A DNA stretch of 43,785 nt from CAYMYN01 sp964394665. Lineage in GTDB: Bacteria > Planctomycetota > UBA1135 > GCA-002686595. A model generated the notes under the pieces. That model was not told where the DNA came from and ran no database searches. It saw only the letters and a program-made list of their open reading frames with translations. Below, in pieces: positions 20,333 to 28,706 of this stretch (its first letter is position 1; each line of letters starts with the position of its first letter). Both the position numbers and the translations under genes were made by a program. The DNA lies in assembly GCA_964394665.1 (NCBI GenBank), contig CAYMYN010000036.1:1-43785 (forward strand), given 5' to 3'.

Positions 20333-20758
20333 GACGCCTGCCCCGTGACCGGCCCGACGGCGCGGGTCTCTACGCTTCCTGTCCTGCGCCCCAGGGAGCG
20401 GACGGAGGGGCCGGAGGCGGATGCCGCCCCGGTGCGGGGGCGAATGTTCTAGGGTTCGCCGGCCGGAGCGTCAACCGCGCCGGGGCAGGGCACGGGGGGC
20501 GCGCGGCCGGAGGGCGGCGCCTGCCCGGAGGATCCCGGTCCCTCGCCCCGGCGACGTCCCCGGAGCTCGCCCGATCTGGGAACCCGCGGCGGGGGCTCGA
20601 CGTCTAGCACGAGTCCGAGAGAATGGCTCCGGCGACCTTCCCTGGACGGGCTCGGGCCCGCTCCCCGCCCCCACGGAGGTCCGCCACCCCCCTTGACCGC
20701 AACGGCGCGTCCGCACCCAGGGTGCGGCCCGCCCGACCCCCATCGAACCCGAACCACC
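20333..20758. promoter_or_regulatory. Divergent intergenic region between glmU and the secreted-protein genes
   Basis: The region must contain promoters for glmU (minus) and the first secreted-protein gene (plus), but I find no convincing -35/-10 pair for either. A perfect inverted repeat CCGCACC-CAG-GGTGCGG (20711-20727) ends 31 bases before the plus-strand ATG and could be an operator or leader hairpin. No Shine-Dalgarno sequence precedes that ATG. No gene is supported here. Confidence 0.35.
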
Positions 20759-21952
20759 ATGTCGATCCCCTCCCTTCGGTCCATCTGGCTCCCCGCGCTC
20801 GGCCTGGGCCTGCTGTGCGGGAGCGCATCCGCGCAGACCCAGACCGTCTGCCACACGGACTCGATCCCGCTGGCGCTCACCAACTGGAGCAGCTCGCTGA
20901 CCTTCCCGAAGTTCGACCCGGACCTCGGCGTGTTGGTCGGGATCGAGTTCGAGCTGAGCGGGACGGCCGCCGGCTCGGCGCGCTTCGAGAGCCTGGACGC
21001 GGCGCCGGCCACGATCAACACGAGCTTCCAGACCACGCTGACCCTGACGCGCCCGGACCTCTCGGTGCTCGTGATCGCTACCCCCATCGCGCAGTTCAGC
21101 GACAACGTGACCGCGTTCGACGGCGCCATCGACTTCGGCGGCACCTCCGGCCGGACCTACGACAACATCTCGGTGACCGAGGTCGAGACCAGCCTCTCGC
21201 CGCCCCCGCTCTCCGACCTCGCGCTGTTCACCGGCCCGGGCGGCAACCCGGGCACGATCACCCTGCCGGTCACGGCCGCCGGCAGCTCGGTCGCGAGCGG
21301 CGCGGGCAACCTGATCACGCAGTTCAGCTCCCAGGCCGCGGCCTCGGTCCAGGTCTGCTACATCTACGCCCCCGACTGCAACGACAACGGCGTGCCGGAC
21401 GACCAGGACATCCTGCTGGGCACGAGCAACGACGCCAACAACGACGGCATCCCGGACGAGTGCCAGCCCAGCGTGACGCCCTTCTGCGTGCCCGAGGGCC
21501 CGGCGGGCAACGGCATCCTGTGCCCCTGCGGCAACGAGGTCCCGGTCAACTCGATCGAGGGTTGCGACAACGGCTCGGGCAGCGGCGGCAGCCTGACGGC
21601 CAGCGGCGTGCCCAGCATCGCCAACGACACCCTGCTCCTGACCGCGAGCCAGATCCCGCTCACCTCGCCGGGCTTCTTCTTCGTGGGCACCTCGGCCACG
21701 AACGGCGGCAACGGCACGCCCCTCGACAATGGCCTGCGCTGCGTCTCGGGGACGGTCACGCGCCTGCGCAAGGTGCCCCAGGGCGGCGGCGGCGGCGTCC
21801 TGCCCACGGCCTTCAGCCCCTCGATCTCCGTCCTGATCGGCGCCCAACCCGGCGACACCAGCTACTTCCAGTTCTGGTACCGCAACCCGGGCGGCCCCTG
21901 CGGCGGCAGCGTGAACACCACCAACGGCCTGGCGGTCGTCTGGGGGCTGTGA
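20759..21952 (+). CDS. Secreted choice-of-anchor-E-like protein with Ca-binding repeat, paralog 1
   Basis: 397 residues. ATG at 20759 is chosen over an upstream in-frame ATG (20693) because it opens a clean signal peptide (hydrophobic core WLPALGLGLLC, probable cleavage after SASA near 25). Residues about 30-200 resemble the choice-of-anchor E domain (FPKFDPDLGVLVGIEFEL, VTAFDGAIDFGGTSG). Residues 206-236 form an Asp/Asn-rich calcium-binding type segment (DCNDNGVPDDQD ... DGIPDECQ). A C-terminal domain of about 155 residues (242-397) has Cys-rich PCGNEVPV and FQFWYRNPGGPCGG motifs. Probably exported to the periplasm, surface or outside; function unknown. The next gene is a paralog. Confidence 0.85.
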   Translation: MSIPSLRSIWLPALGLGLLCGSASAQTQTVCHTDSIPLALTNWSSSLTFPKFDPDLGVLVGIEFELSGTAAGSARFESLDAAPATINTSFQTTLTLTRPDLSVLVIATPIAQFSDNVTAFDGAIDFGGTSGRTYDNISVTEVETSLSPPPLSDLALFTGPGGNPGTITLPVTAAGSSVASGAGNLITQFSSQAAASVQVCYIYAPDCNDNGVPDDQDILLGTSNDANNDGIPDECQPSVTPFCVPEGPAGNGILCPCGNEVPVNSIEGCDNGSGSGGSLTASGVPSIANDTLLLTASQIPLTSPGFFFVGTSATNGGNGTPLDNGLRCVSGTVTRLRKVPQGGGGGVLPTAFSPSISVLIGAQPGDTSYFQFWYRNPGGPCGGSVNTTNGLAVVWGL

Positions 21953-22259
21953 GCGCCTGAGGGTCGCGCCCCACCCGATCAGCGGCCCGCGCGCGGCCGC
22001 CTTCTCCGCGGAATCGCGGGGAGGGCGGCCGCGGCGCGTTCGGGGGGCGCCAGCGGAGGGATTTCGGAGTCCAGCGCGCCGCGCGCCCGACCTCGGGCTC
22101 CGGAGCGGGGAATACTTCGGGTGAGTTCGAACGCCCGCCACGCGGGGACGCTCCGCCCCTTCCGCAGGGGTCCCCGGGGCCGGGCGTTCGCATGCCTCCG
22201 CCCTGCCCAGCCCCTTCCGGGGCCGCCCGAAGTCCGTCCCTCCTTCCCCGGGACTCGCC
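21953..22259 (+). terminator. Gap between paralogs with hairpin terminator at 21993-22032
   Basis: The gap holds no gene. A hairpin with a perfect 9-bp outer stem (GCGGCCGCC at 21993-22001, complement at 22024-22032) and a partly paired interior lies about 40 bases past the first paralog's stop, so it is a good terminator candidate. The remaining bases presumably carry the promoter of the second paralog; no clear motif was seen. Confidence 0.5.
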
Positions 22260-23456
22260 ATGACCACCCACGCCTCCGCCCCCCGCCCGCTGCTCGCCAC
22301 CCTGACCCTCGTCCTGCTGTGCGGGAGCGCCCCGGCCCTCCACAACCAACAGGTCTGCGTCGACTTGGGGCTGCCCTTCCAGCCCACGGACTGGACCCTG
22401 CCGATCGAGGTCCCGCGCTTCGACCCGAACCTCGGCCTGCTGCTCGAGGTGCGCCTGGACCTCAACGGCTACGCCCGCGGCTCGGCGCGCTTCGAGAACC
22501 TCGACGGCGCCGCGCACACGGTGACGACGCGCTTCCAGAACACGGTCTCGCTGGCGCGCCCCGACCTCTCGGTGCTGCTCGTCTCGCAGCCCACGGCCTT
22601 GTTCGTCGAGGACGTCACGGCCTTCGACGGCGTGCTCGACCACGACGGGGGCTCGGGGCGCACCCACGCGGGCCTCTTGATCGGCGATCTGCGCTACGTG
22701 TTCACCCACCAGCCGGGCGACCTGGCGCTCTTCAGCGGGCCTGCGGGCAACCCCGGGACGGTGGCGCTGCTCGTCGACGCGCGCTCGACCTCCGAGATCA
22801 GCGGCTCGCCGAACCTCGCCACGCAGATCCTGAGCGATGCCAAGGCCACCCTGCGGGTGTGTTACTTCTACGCCGCCGATTGCAACGGCAACGGGATCGC
22901 CGACAGCGTCGACATTTCGAGCGGCGCGAGCAACGACCACGACGGCGACGGCATCCCGGACGAGTGCCAGCCGCTCACCCAGGTCTTCTGCGTGCCCCAG
23001 GGACAGGGCAACAACGGCATCCTGTGCCCCTGCGGCAACGAGGTCCCGGCCGGCTCGCTCGAGGGCTGCGACAACGGCACCGGCAGCGGCGGGAGCCTCA
23101 CGGCTGCCGGCGGTCCGAGCATCGCCAACGACACGCTGGTGCTGACCGCCAGCCAGATCCCGCTGGAATCCCCCGGCTTCTTCTACGCCGGCAACGAGAC
23201 CCAGAACCTCGGCCTGGGAACGCCCTTCGAGAACGGCCTGCGCTGCCTGGGCGGCACCACGGCGCGCCTGCGCAAGCTGCCCCTGGGCTCGGGCGGCGGC
23301 TCCGTGCCGCTGCAGGGCGGTCAACCGATCTCGGTCCTCGTCGGGGCCCAGGCGGGCGAGGTGACCTACTTCCAGTTCTGGTACCGCAACCCGAACGGCC
23401 CCTGCGGCGGGACCGCCAACACCACCAACGGCGTGAAGGTCGTCTGGGGTCTCTGA
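22260..23456 (+). CDS. Secreted choice-of-anchor-E-like protein with Ca-binding repeat, paralog 2
   Basis: 398 residues, same architecture as the preceding gene: signal peptide (core LLATLTLVLLCGSAPA), choice-of-anchor-E-like domain (about 30-200; VPRFDPNLGLLLEVRL, VTAFDGVLDHDGGSG), calcium-binding type segment from 207 (DCNGNGIADSVD ... DGIPDECQ), and the C-terminal domain (about 240-398). The C-terminal domain is much more similar between the two than the N-terminal domain; stretches such as GNGILCPCGNEVP or NNGILCPCGNEVP and YFQFWYRNP are nearly the same. Likely a tandem duplication. Function unknown; no sortase, PEP-CTERM or Type 9 signal is obvious. Confidence 0.85.
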   Translation: MTTHASAPRPLLATLTLVLLCGSAPALHNQQVCVDLGLPFQPTDWTLPIEVPRFDPNLGLLLEVRLDLNGYARGSARFENLDGAAHTVTTRFQNTVSLARPDLSVLLVSQPTALFVEDVTAFDGVLDHDGGSGRTHAGLLIGDLRYVFTHQPGDLALFSGPAGNPGTVALLVDARSTSEISGSPNLATQILSDAKATLRVCYFYAADCNGNGIADSVDISSGASNDHDGDGIPDECQPLTQVFCVPQGQGNNGILCPCGNEVPAGSLEGCDNGTGSGGSLTAAGGPSIANDTLVLTASQIPLESPGFFYAGNETQNLGLGTPFENGLRCLGGTTARLRKLPLGSGGGSVPLQGGQPISVLVGAQAGEVTYFQFWYRNPNGPCGGTANTTNGVKVVWGL

Positions 23457-23496
23457 TCCCTCCACGGCGCGGGCGGCCGAGGGCCGTCCCCGCGAG

Positions 23497-23529
23497 CGCC
23501 GCCCCGCGCACACGCCGCGCGGGGCGGCG
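23497..23529 (+). terminator. Hairpin terminator after paralog 2
   Basis: A perfect 13-bp inverted repeat (CGCCGCCCCGCGC at 23497-23509, complement at 23517-23529) with a seven-base loop, followed by TTCGTGTT, 40 bases past the stop codon. Its distance from the stop matches the hairpin after the first paralog. Confidence 0.6.
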
Positions 23530-23597
23530 TTCGTGTTCGGGGGCCGTGCCCGACGCGGGCGGGGCCACGGTGGAGCCCTTCCCCCCGGGCTGGCACG

Positions 23598-25826
23598 ATG
23601 GCGACGATGGATGGCGCGCGGGAGACACGGGGCGGAGGGCCGGGCGCGCCCCGTCGCCCGCGGGCGGCGCTGCTCGGGACGTGGGTCGCGCTGGGCCTCC
23701 TGGGCGGCGCGCTGGTGTTCACCGACCGGGCCCGGGGGGAGTGGCGCGCGCACGCCGAGGCCGCGGCGGCGGTGGCCGCCCGGGAACGGGGCCAGGCCGA
23801 CGCCGCCGCCGAGCGCGCGGCGCAGCTCGCGCGCGAACGGGCCGAGTTCGGCGCGGGGCTCGACCACGCGCGCCATCGGGTGGAGGTCGTCGAGCAGGAG
23901 CTCGTGGCCGCGCGCGCCGCGGCCTACCGCGCGCGCCTGCGCTCGGCCGACCTGGCCCTCGACCTGGGGCGCCTGGACGCGGCCGCCGAGGCGCTGGGCG
24001 AAGCCCCGCCGGCGGACGCGGGCCTCGAGTGGCACCTGCTCGAGCGCGCGCGCGGCGAGACGCTGCGCGAGTTGGAGCGGCGCGACGAACCGGTGAGCGC
24101 GCTGGCCCTCGCCGGAGACCTCGCGGCGGTCGGGGACCTCGTGGGCGGGCTCGTCGTGCTCTCCCCCGCAGGTCCGCGGACCCTGACCGCGGGCACCGAG
24201 CCCCATGACAGCGTGCGCGCGCTGGCCTTCGATGCCTCCGGCGCGGCCCTGGCGCTGGCCTCGTCCGACTGGAGCGCGCGGGTCTTCGACCTCGAGGGAG
24301 ACCTCGAGACGGTCGACCTCGCCGGCCACTACGGTCCGGTGAACGCCGCCGTGTTCGTGGGTGGGCGCGGTCGCGTCGCCACCGGCGGCGAGGACGGCAC
24401 CCTGCGCCTGTGGGACCTCGAGCGGCCGCACGAGGAGGTGTGGCTCGTCGAGGCCCACGGCGGACCGCTGCTGGCCCTGGCCGCCGATCCGCGGGGCGAG
24501 CGCATCGCGAGCGCGGCCATCGACCTCGAAGTGCGCCTGTGGTCGGCGCGGGACGGCGCGCCCCTCGCCACCTTCGAAGGGCACCGCGACTGGATCCCGG
24601 CCCTGGCCTTCAGCGGCGACGGGCGGCGCCTGGCGTCGGCCTCGGACGACGGCACGGCGCGGGTGTGGGACGTCGAGTCGGGCCAGGAGCTGGCGCGGCT
24701 CGAAGCCGGGAGCGCCCCGCTGCTCGCGGTGTGGCTCGACGCGGCGGGCGAGGTGCTGGTGAGCGCCGGCGAGGACGGCGCCGTGCGCCGCTACGAGGTG
24801 CGTTCGGGCATCGAGCGCGCGCGTTGGGAGCTCGGCCGCTGGGGCCTACGCACGGCCGCCTTCGCGCCGGACGGCGAGGCGCTGCTCGTCTCGCGGGGCG
24901 AGGGCGACGTGGCGCGCGCCGGGCTGCGCCGGCCGTCCGCGTGGGAGGAGCTGACGCGGATCGAGGGCGCGCGGGTCCTGGCCCTGGACGGCGCGGGGCA
25001 CCTGGGCGTGGGCGCGCGCGAGGGCACGCTGACCCTGTGCTCGAGCGGGGACGGCCGCGTGTTCGCGCGCCGGGCCCTGGGCGACGCGCCGGTGAGCGCC
25101 GTGGGGCTCGCGGCGGGGCCGTTGGTGGCCGCGGGGCTCGCGGACGGCGCGCTGCTGCTGCTGGAAGGGTCGGAGCTCGCGCCGGGCGTGCGCCTCGCGG
25201 GCCACGGCGAAGGGGTGGCCGCGCTCCGGCTCGCGGCCGACGGCCGCTGGCTGGCCTCCGCGTCCTTCTCGGGTGAGCTGTGCCTGTGGGACACCCGGAG
25301 CGGCGAACGCCTGGCCCACAAGCCCGGCCCGCGGCAACTCGTTTTGGCGGTGGCCCTCGAGCCGCGGCTCGATCCCGAGCTCGCCCAGGGCGCGTGGGTG
25401 GCGGGAGCGGGCCTGATCCGCTCCTGGCACCTGGCGAGCGGCGAGCGCGGCGGCGCCCTGCGGGTCCCCGAGCTCGGCCGCGTGCGCGCCGCGGCCCTCG
25501 CGCCGGGCGGCGCGTACCTGCTCACGATCGACGCGAACGAGGTGCTGACGCGCATCGACCTCGCCGGCAGCGCGCCCCCCGCGCGCACGGCGCCCCACGC
25601 GGCGCGCCTGGTGAGCCTGGCCCTCTCGCCCGACGGCCAAAGGGCCGCGACCGGCGCCCTCGACGGCGGCCTCGACCTGTGGGACGCGCGCCGCGCCGAG
25701 CATCTCCTGCACGTCCCCGGCCCGCCGGGCAGCCTCGACGCGTTGACCTTCGCGCCCGACGGGGCGACGCTCGCCGCCGTCGCCGCCGACGGCCGTATCC
25801 TGCTCCTGCGCGGCACGCCGCCCTGA
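23598..25826 (+). CDS. Membrane-anchored WD40 repeat protein (kinase-less Ser/Thr-kinase-like)
   Basis: 742 residues. A short basic N-terminus, one membrane helix (about 24-42, LLGTWVALGLLGGALVF) and an Ala/Glu/Arg-rich probable coiled coil (about 48-115) are followed by a segment LRSADLALDLGRLDAAAEAL ... GLEWHLLERA. That segment matches the linker between membrane helix and WD40 propeller in planctomycete Ser/Thr kinases. The rest, about 165-742, is WD40 repeats (LRLWDLERPHEE, ASDDGTARVWDVESG, SGELCLWDTRSGE, GALDGGLDLWDARRAE), enough for two propellers. No kinase domain precedes it. Likely a protein-interaction scaffold outside the cytoplasm; partner unknown. The next gene starts 13 bases later. 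Confidence 0.88.
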   Translation: MATMDGARETRGGGPGAPRRPRAALLGTWVALGLLGGALVFTDRARGEWRAHAEAAAAVAARERGQADAAAERAAQLARERAEFGAGLDHARHRVEVVEQELVAARAAAYRARLRSADLALDLGRLDAAAEALGEAPPADAGLEWHLLERARGETLRELERRDEPVSALALAGDLAAVGDLVGGLVVLSPAGPRTLTAGTEPHDSVRALAFDASGAALALASSDWSARVFDLEGDLETVDLAGHYGPVNAAVFVGGRGRVATGGEDGTLRLWDLERPHEEVWLVEAHGGPLLALAADPRGERIASAAIDLEVRLWSARDGAPLATFEGHRDWIPALAFSGDGRRLASASDDGTARVWDVESGQELARLEAGSAPLLAVWLDAAGEVLVSAGEDGAVRRYEVRSGIERARWELGRWGLRTAAFAPDGEALLVSRGEGDVARAGLRRPSAWEELTRIEGARVLALDGAGHLGVGAREGTLTLCSSGDGRVFARRALGDAPVSAVGLAAGPLVAAGLADGALLLLEGSELAPGVRLAGHGEGVAALRLAADGRWLASASFSGELCLWDTRSGERLAHKPGPRQLVLAVALEPRLDPELAQGAWVAGAGLIRSWHLASGERGGALRVPELGRVRAAALAPGGAYLLTIDANEVLTRIDLAGSAPPARTAPHAARLVSLALSPDGQRAATGALDGGLDLWDARRAEHLLHVPGPPGSLDALTFAPDGATLAAVAADGRILLLRGTPP

Positions 25827-25839
25827 ACGCGCCCCCGCG

Positions 25840-26475
25840 ATGTCGCACCTCACCACGATCCTCGCCTGGACCCTGGCCCTGGCCGCGGGCTGGTCGCTCG
25901 TCGGCGCGCGGGGCGCGCTCGAGGATGCGCGCGCCGGCCTGCCCCAGCTCCCCGAGCCGCGCGGCGGCGAGCTGCTGGCGACGCCCACACGCCCCGCTGC
26001 CCCGGACGAGACCGCGCCGAACGGCTCGGTCGCGGGCGGGGAGGACGGTGAAAAGCCGGCGCCCACGCGCGTCGGGGACGCCTGGCAGCTCGACTTCGCG
26101 TCGCTCGAGTTCGGCACCTACGACCCGCCCGACCTGCGCGGCGAGGGCGCGCCGCCCCTGCCCCTGGCGGCCTTTCCGCCCGCGGCGCGCGAGCTGCACG
26201 GCCAACGCGTCGCCCTGGCGGGCTTCGCGCAGGTGACGAGCTTCGAGGCCGGCCGCGTGCGCGCCTTCGTCCTGGCGCGTTACCCCGCGGGCTGCTGCTT
26301 CGGCGGCCTACCGCAGTACGACGAGTGGGTCGACGTCGAGCTCGCGCGGGACGCCGAGGTGCCGGACGGCTCGCGCCCGTTGCGGGCCGTGGGACGCTTC
26401 GAGGTCGGCGAGTTGTTGGGCGAGGAGGGCTACGTGCTCAGCCTCTACCGCCTGCGGGAGGCGCGCCTGGAGTAG
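25840..26475 (+). CDS. DUF3299-like exported protein
   Basis: 211 residues with an N-terminal hydrophobic segment (about 5-22) that is a signal peptide or anchor, then a Pro/Ala-rich linker to about 80. The C-terminal domain (about 83-208) has the pattern of planctomycete DUF3299 proteins: a G-x-x-V-x-L-x-GF strand (120-129), CCFGGLPQYDEWVDVEL (152-168), and a closing GYVLSLYRL. The two adjacent Cys might bind metal or form a disulfide. It lies 13 bases after the WD40 gene, so probably cotranscribed. Its last 38 bases overlap the tail of the convergent membrane-protein gene. Function not known. Confidence 0.75.
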   Translation: MSHLTTILAWTLALAAGWSLVGARGALEDARAGLPQLPEPRGGELLATPTRPAAPDETAPNGSVAGGEDGEKPAPTRVGDAWQLDFASLEFGTYDPPDLRGEGAPPLPLAAFPPAARELHGQRVALAGFAQVTSFEAGRVRAFVLARYPAGCCFGGLPQYDEWVDVELARDAEVPDGSRPLRAVGRFEVGELLGEEGYVLSLYRLREARLE

Positions 26476-27238
26476 GCGCCTTCTCCGCCGGCCCCCACAG
26501 CTCGATCAGCGCGAACAGCGCCAGCCCCACGCAGCCCATCCCGTACGCGCCGCCGCCCAGGACGATCAGGTGGGCGAGGGCGGCCGTGTCGCGCGCCAGC
26601 CACCAGCCGCCGATGTCGAGCGCGAGCCCCAGGCCCGTGGCGATCGAGAGCGCGCCGACAAGAGCCCGCGGGAATCGCGTCCAGGCGCCGAGCAACACGA
26701 CCACCAGGCCGATCAGGGCCATCGACAGGGCGTGGGTGTGCGTGGTGGCGAGCAGGATCTCCTTCGACATCGGCTCGACCTCGGTCGAGAAGGCGACCTT
26801 CTGCACGTCGTCCCAATAGGTGAGCGGAATCTCGCGCCCGATGCCGTCGCCCTCGGTCGCGTTGCGCGCGTGGCACGACAGGCAGTGGGCCGCCAGGAGC
26901 TCCGCGGGCGCGTCGTCGCCCAGGTCCAGGCTGTCGAAGTCGTCGCTGATCCGCGGGCTCGCGAGCCAGCGCAGCAACGTCTCCCGATCGTCCTTCGGCA
27001 GCCCCTCGGGGTGCCCGCGCTCGAGGGCCGTCACCAGCGGAGCGCGGCGCTGGATGCCGTGGTAGACGCCCTGCACGTCGTCGACGGTCAGGCCCGGACG
27101 CCCGTCCCGCGGCCCGTGGTGCGAGCGGATGAACTCGAAGGAGGCCGCCAGCCCGCCGAGCAACACGAGCAGCAGGAACGAGAGGCCCAGGCGCTGGCCG
27201 AACGCCAGTCGGCGCAGGCGGAAGGAGGGGGACTGCAC
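26438..27238 (-). CDS. Membrane protein with single c-type heme motif
   Basis: 266 residues. An N-terminal membrane helix (about 17-35) leads to an extracytoplasmic loop with one CLSCH heme-attachment motif (119-123, AAHCLSCHARNATEGDG), then THTHALSM and three further hydrophobic helices (about 168-187, 191-212 and 220-247). This is a probable membrane-bound cytochrome c-like electron carrier, although the distal methionine is uncertain (Met157 or Met173 are candidates). I do not recognise a named family. It converges with and overlaps the DUF3299-like gene by 38 bases; the Tat-exported oxidoreductase lies 75 bases upstream on the same strand. Confidence 0.8.
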   Translation of the reverse strand: MQSPSFRLRRLAFGQRLGLSFLLLVLLGGLAASFEFIRSHHGPRDGRPGLTVDDVQGVYHGIQRRAPLVTALERGHPEGLPKDDRETLLRWLASPRISDDFDSLDLGDDAPAELLAAHCLSCHARNATEGDGIGREIPLTYWDDVQKVAFSTEVEPMSKEILLATTHTHALSMALIGLVVVLLGAWTRFPRALVGALSIATGLGLALDIGGWWLARDTAALAHLIVLGGGAYGMGCVGLALFALIELWGPAEKAPTPGAPPAGGRG

Positions 27239-27313
27239 GGGCCCAGTGTGCCCTGCGACCCCGCTCGCCTTCCAGCGCGTCCACGGGCGGGTCGGGCCGC
27301 GACGACCCGCGGG

Positions 27314-28546
27314 TCAGACCGCCAGGTCCCCGTCCCGGATCGCAACCTCTTCGCCCGTGGCGAGGGCGCGCGCGGCCAGGACGCCGACCGCGGTGGCGCG
27401 GTGGCCGACCTCGGCGCCGCACTCGGGGGCCGCGCCGGAGGCGATGCTGCGCGCGAAGGCCGCCAGGGCGTAGTACAGCGAGGGCTCGGGCAACCCGACG
27501 CCCTCCTTCAGCTTGCCCTGGGAGGCGAGTTGCGTCGCGTCCGCGATGAGCGTGATGCCCTGGTCGTTGAAGAAGGTCTCGCGGTTGGCATAGACCTCCC
27601 AGCCCTGGGTCGGCGCGTCGGCCTCCTTGAACATCCAGCCGTGGGTCCAGGCCAGCTTCATGGTGCCCATCGCCCCGCGCAGCACCTCGAAGGTGCCGCC
27701 ATAGGTGCTGCCGAGGGTGCCTTCCCAGCTCGCGCGCACGCCGCCGGGGAAGAGCAACGTGCAGTGCGCCGTGTCGGCCACCTTACGGCCGTCGGCGTGC
27801 ACGAACACGCCGCCGCCGGCGCGCACGGAGACCGGATAGTCGCCGCGGAACCAGTGGAAGACGTCGAACTGGTGCGTGCCCGCTTCCCCGGGCAGGCCGA
27901 GGGACACCTCCGGATCGAGGCGCCAGTTGCGCGCGCGATCCTGGGCCGGGTCCGAGACAGGCGTGCGCCAGGAGTTCTTCTGGCAGTCCTGCGCGCTGAG
28001 CGACACCGCCTCGCGCAGCGCTCCCGCCCGGTAGAAGCTGCGCGCGAGCTCGTAGATCGGGTTCGTGCGCCCCAGGAGGCCGACCTGGAAGGTCGTCCCG
28101 GCGGCGCGCGCGGCGCGCGCGATGGCGCGGCTGTCCTCGATCGTCGCCGCCAGGGGCGCCTCGCAGTAGACGTGTTTCTTGGCCGCCAACGCGTCGAGGG
28201 CGATGGCGCGGTGGCGGTGCGTGGGCGTGGCGACGATCACGGCCTCGACGCCCGTGTGCTCGATCAAGCGCCGGTGGTCCGCGAAGCCCTCGGCCCCGCG
28301 CACGCGCCGCAGCCCGGCCGAGAGGCGCGACTCGTCCTCGTCGCAGATCGCGACCACGCTCACCCCCTCGAGCTTGGCCAGCTCCCCCAGGATCGCCCGC
28401 CCCTGCCGTCCCGCCCCGACCAGGCCCACGCCGAGCGGCGCGCGCCCCGCGGGCCAGGCGAAGGGAACGAGGCCGGGAAGCAGGGCCACGGCCGAGAGGG
28501 CCCCGGCGGCCTGGTGCAGGAACGTGCGTCGGTCGGCTGCGGTCAT
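27314..28546 (-). CDS. Tat-exported Gfo/Idh/MocA family oxidoreductase
   Basis: 410 residues from the ATG at 28544-28546, which places a twin-arginine signal at the very N-terminus (RRTFLHQAAGALSAVALLPG). An upstream in-frame start at 28690 lacks support. The Rossmann domain starts LGVGLVGAGRQGRAIL; ATPTHRHRAIALDAL and KHVYCEAPLA correspond to the family sugar-binding and EKP regions (here CEAP replaces the usual CEKP), and GEAGTHQFDVFHWF is the C-terminal domain helix. Such exported dehydrogenases are greatly expanded in Planctomycetota and are usually assumed to act on sugars. The loss of the EKP lysine, which is catalytic in family members, may mean altered or lost activity. Substrate unknown. 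Confidence 0.88.
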   Translation of the reverse strand: MTAADRRTFLHQAAGALSAVALLPGLVPFAWPAGRAPLGVGLVGAGRQGRAILGELAKLEGVSVVAICDEDESRLSAGLRRVRGAEGFADHRRLIEHTGVEAVIVATPTHRHRAIALDALAAKKHVYCEAPLAATIEDSRAIARAARAAGTTFQVGLLGRTNPIYELARSFYRAGALREAVSLSAQDCQKNSWRTPVSDPAQDRARNWRLDPEVSLGLPGEAGTHQFDVFHWFRGDYPVSVRAGGGVFVHADGRKVADTAHCTLLFPGGVRASWEGTLGSTYGGTFEVLRGAMGTMKLAWTHGWMFKEADAPTQGWEVYANRETFFNDQGITLIADATQLASQGKLKEGVGLPEPSLYYALAAFARSIASGAAPECGAEVGHRATAVGVLAARALATGEEVAIRDGDLAV

Positions 28547-28706
28547 GGGATCGGGCGCGCGGGGGTCCGTGGGGAGGGATGCGGCGCGGCAGCCTACCAG
28601 GCCCAGGACCCGCCAGTCCGCCCCTCCCGATCCCCCCTCGCACGACCACCCGCCGTTCGACCCCGGCCGCACCGCACGCCCCGGCTCCACGGGGCGTCAC
28701 CCGAGC

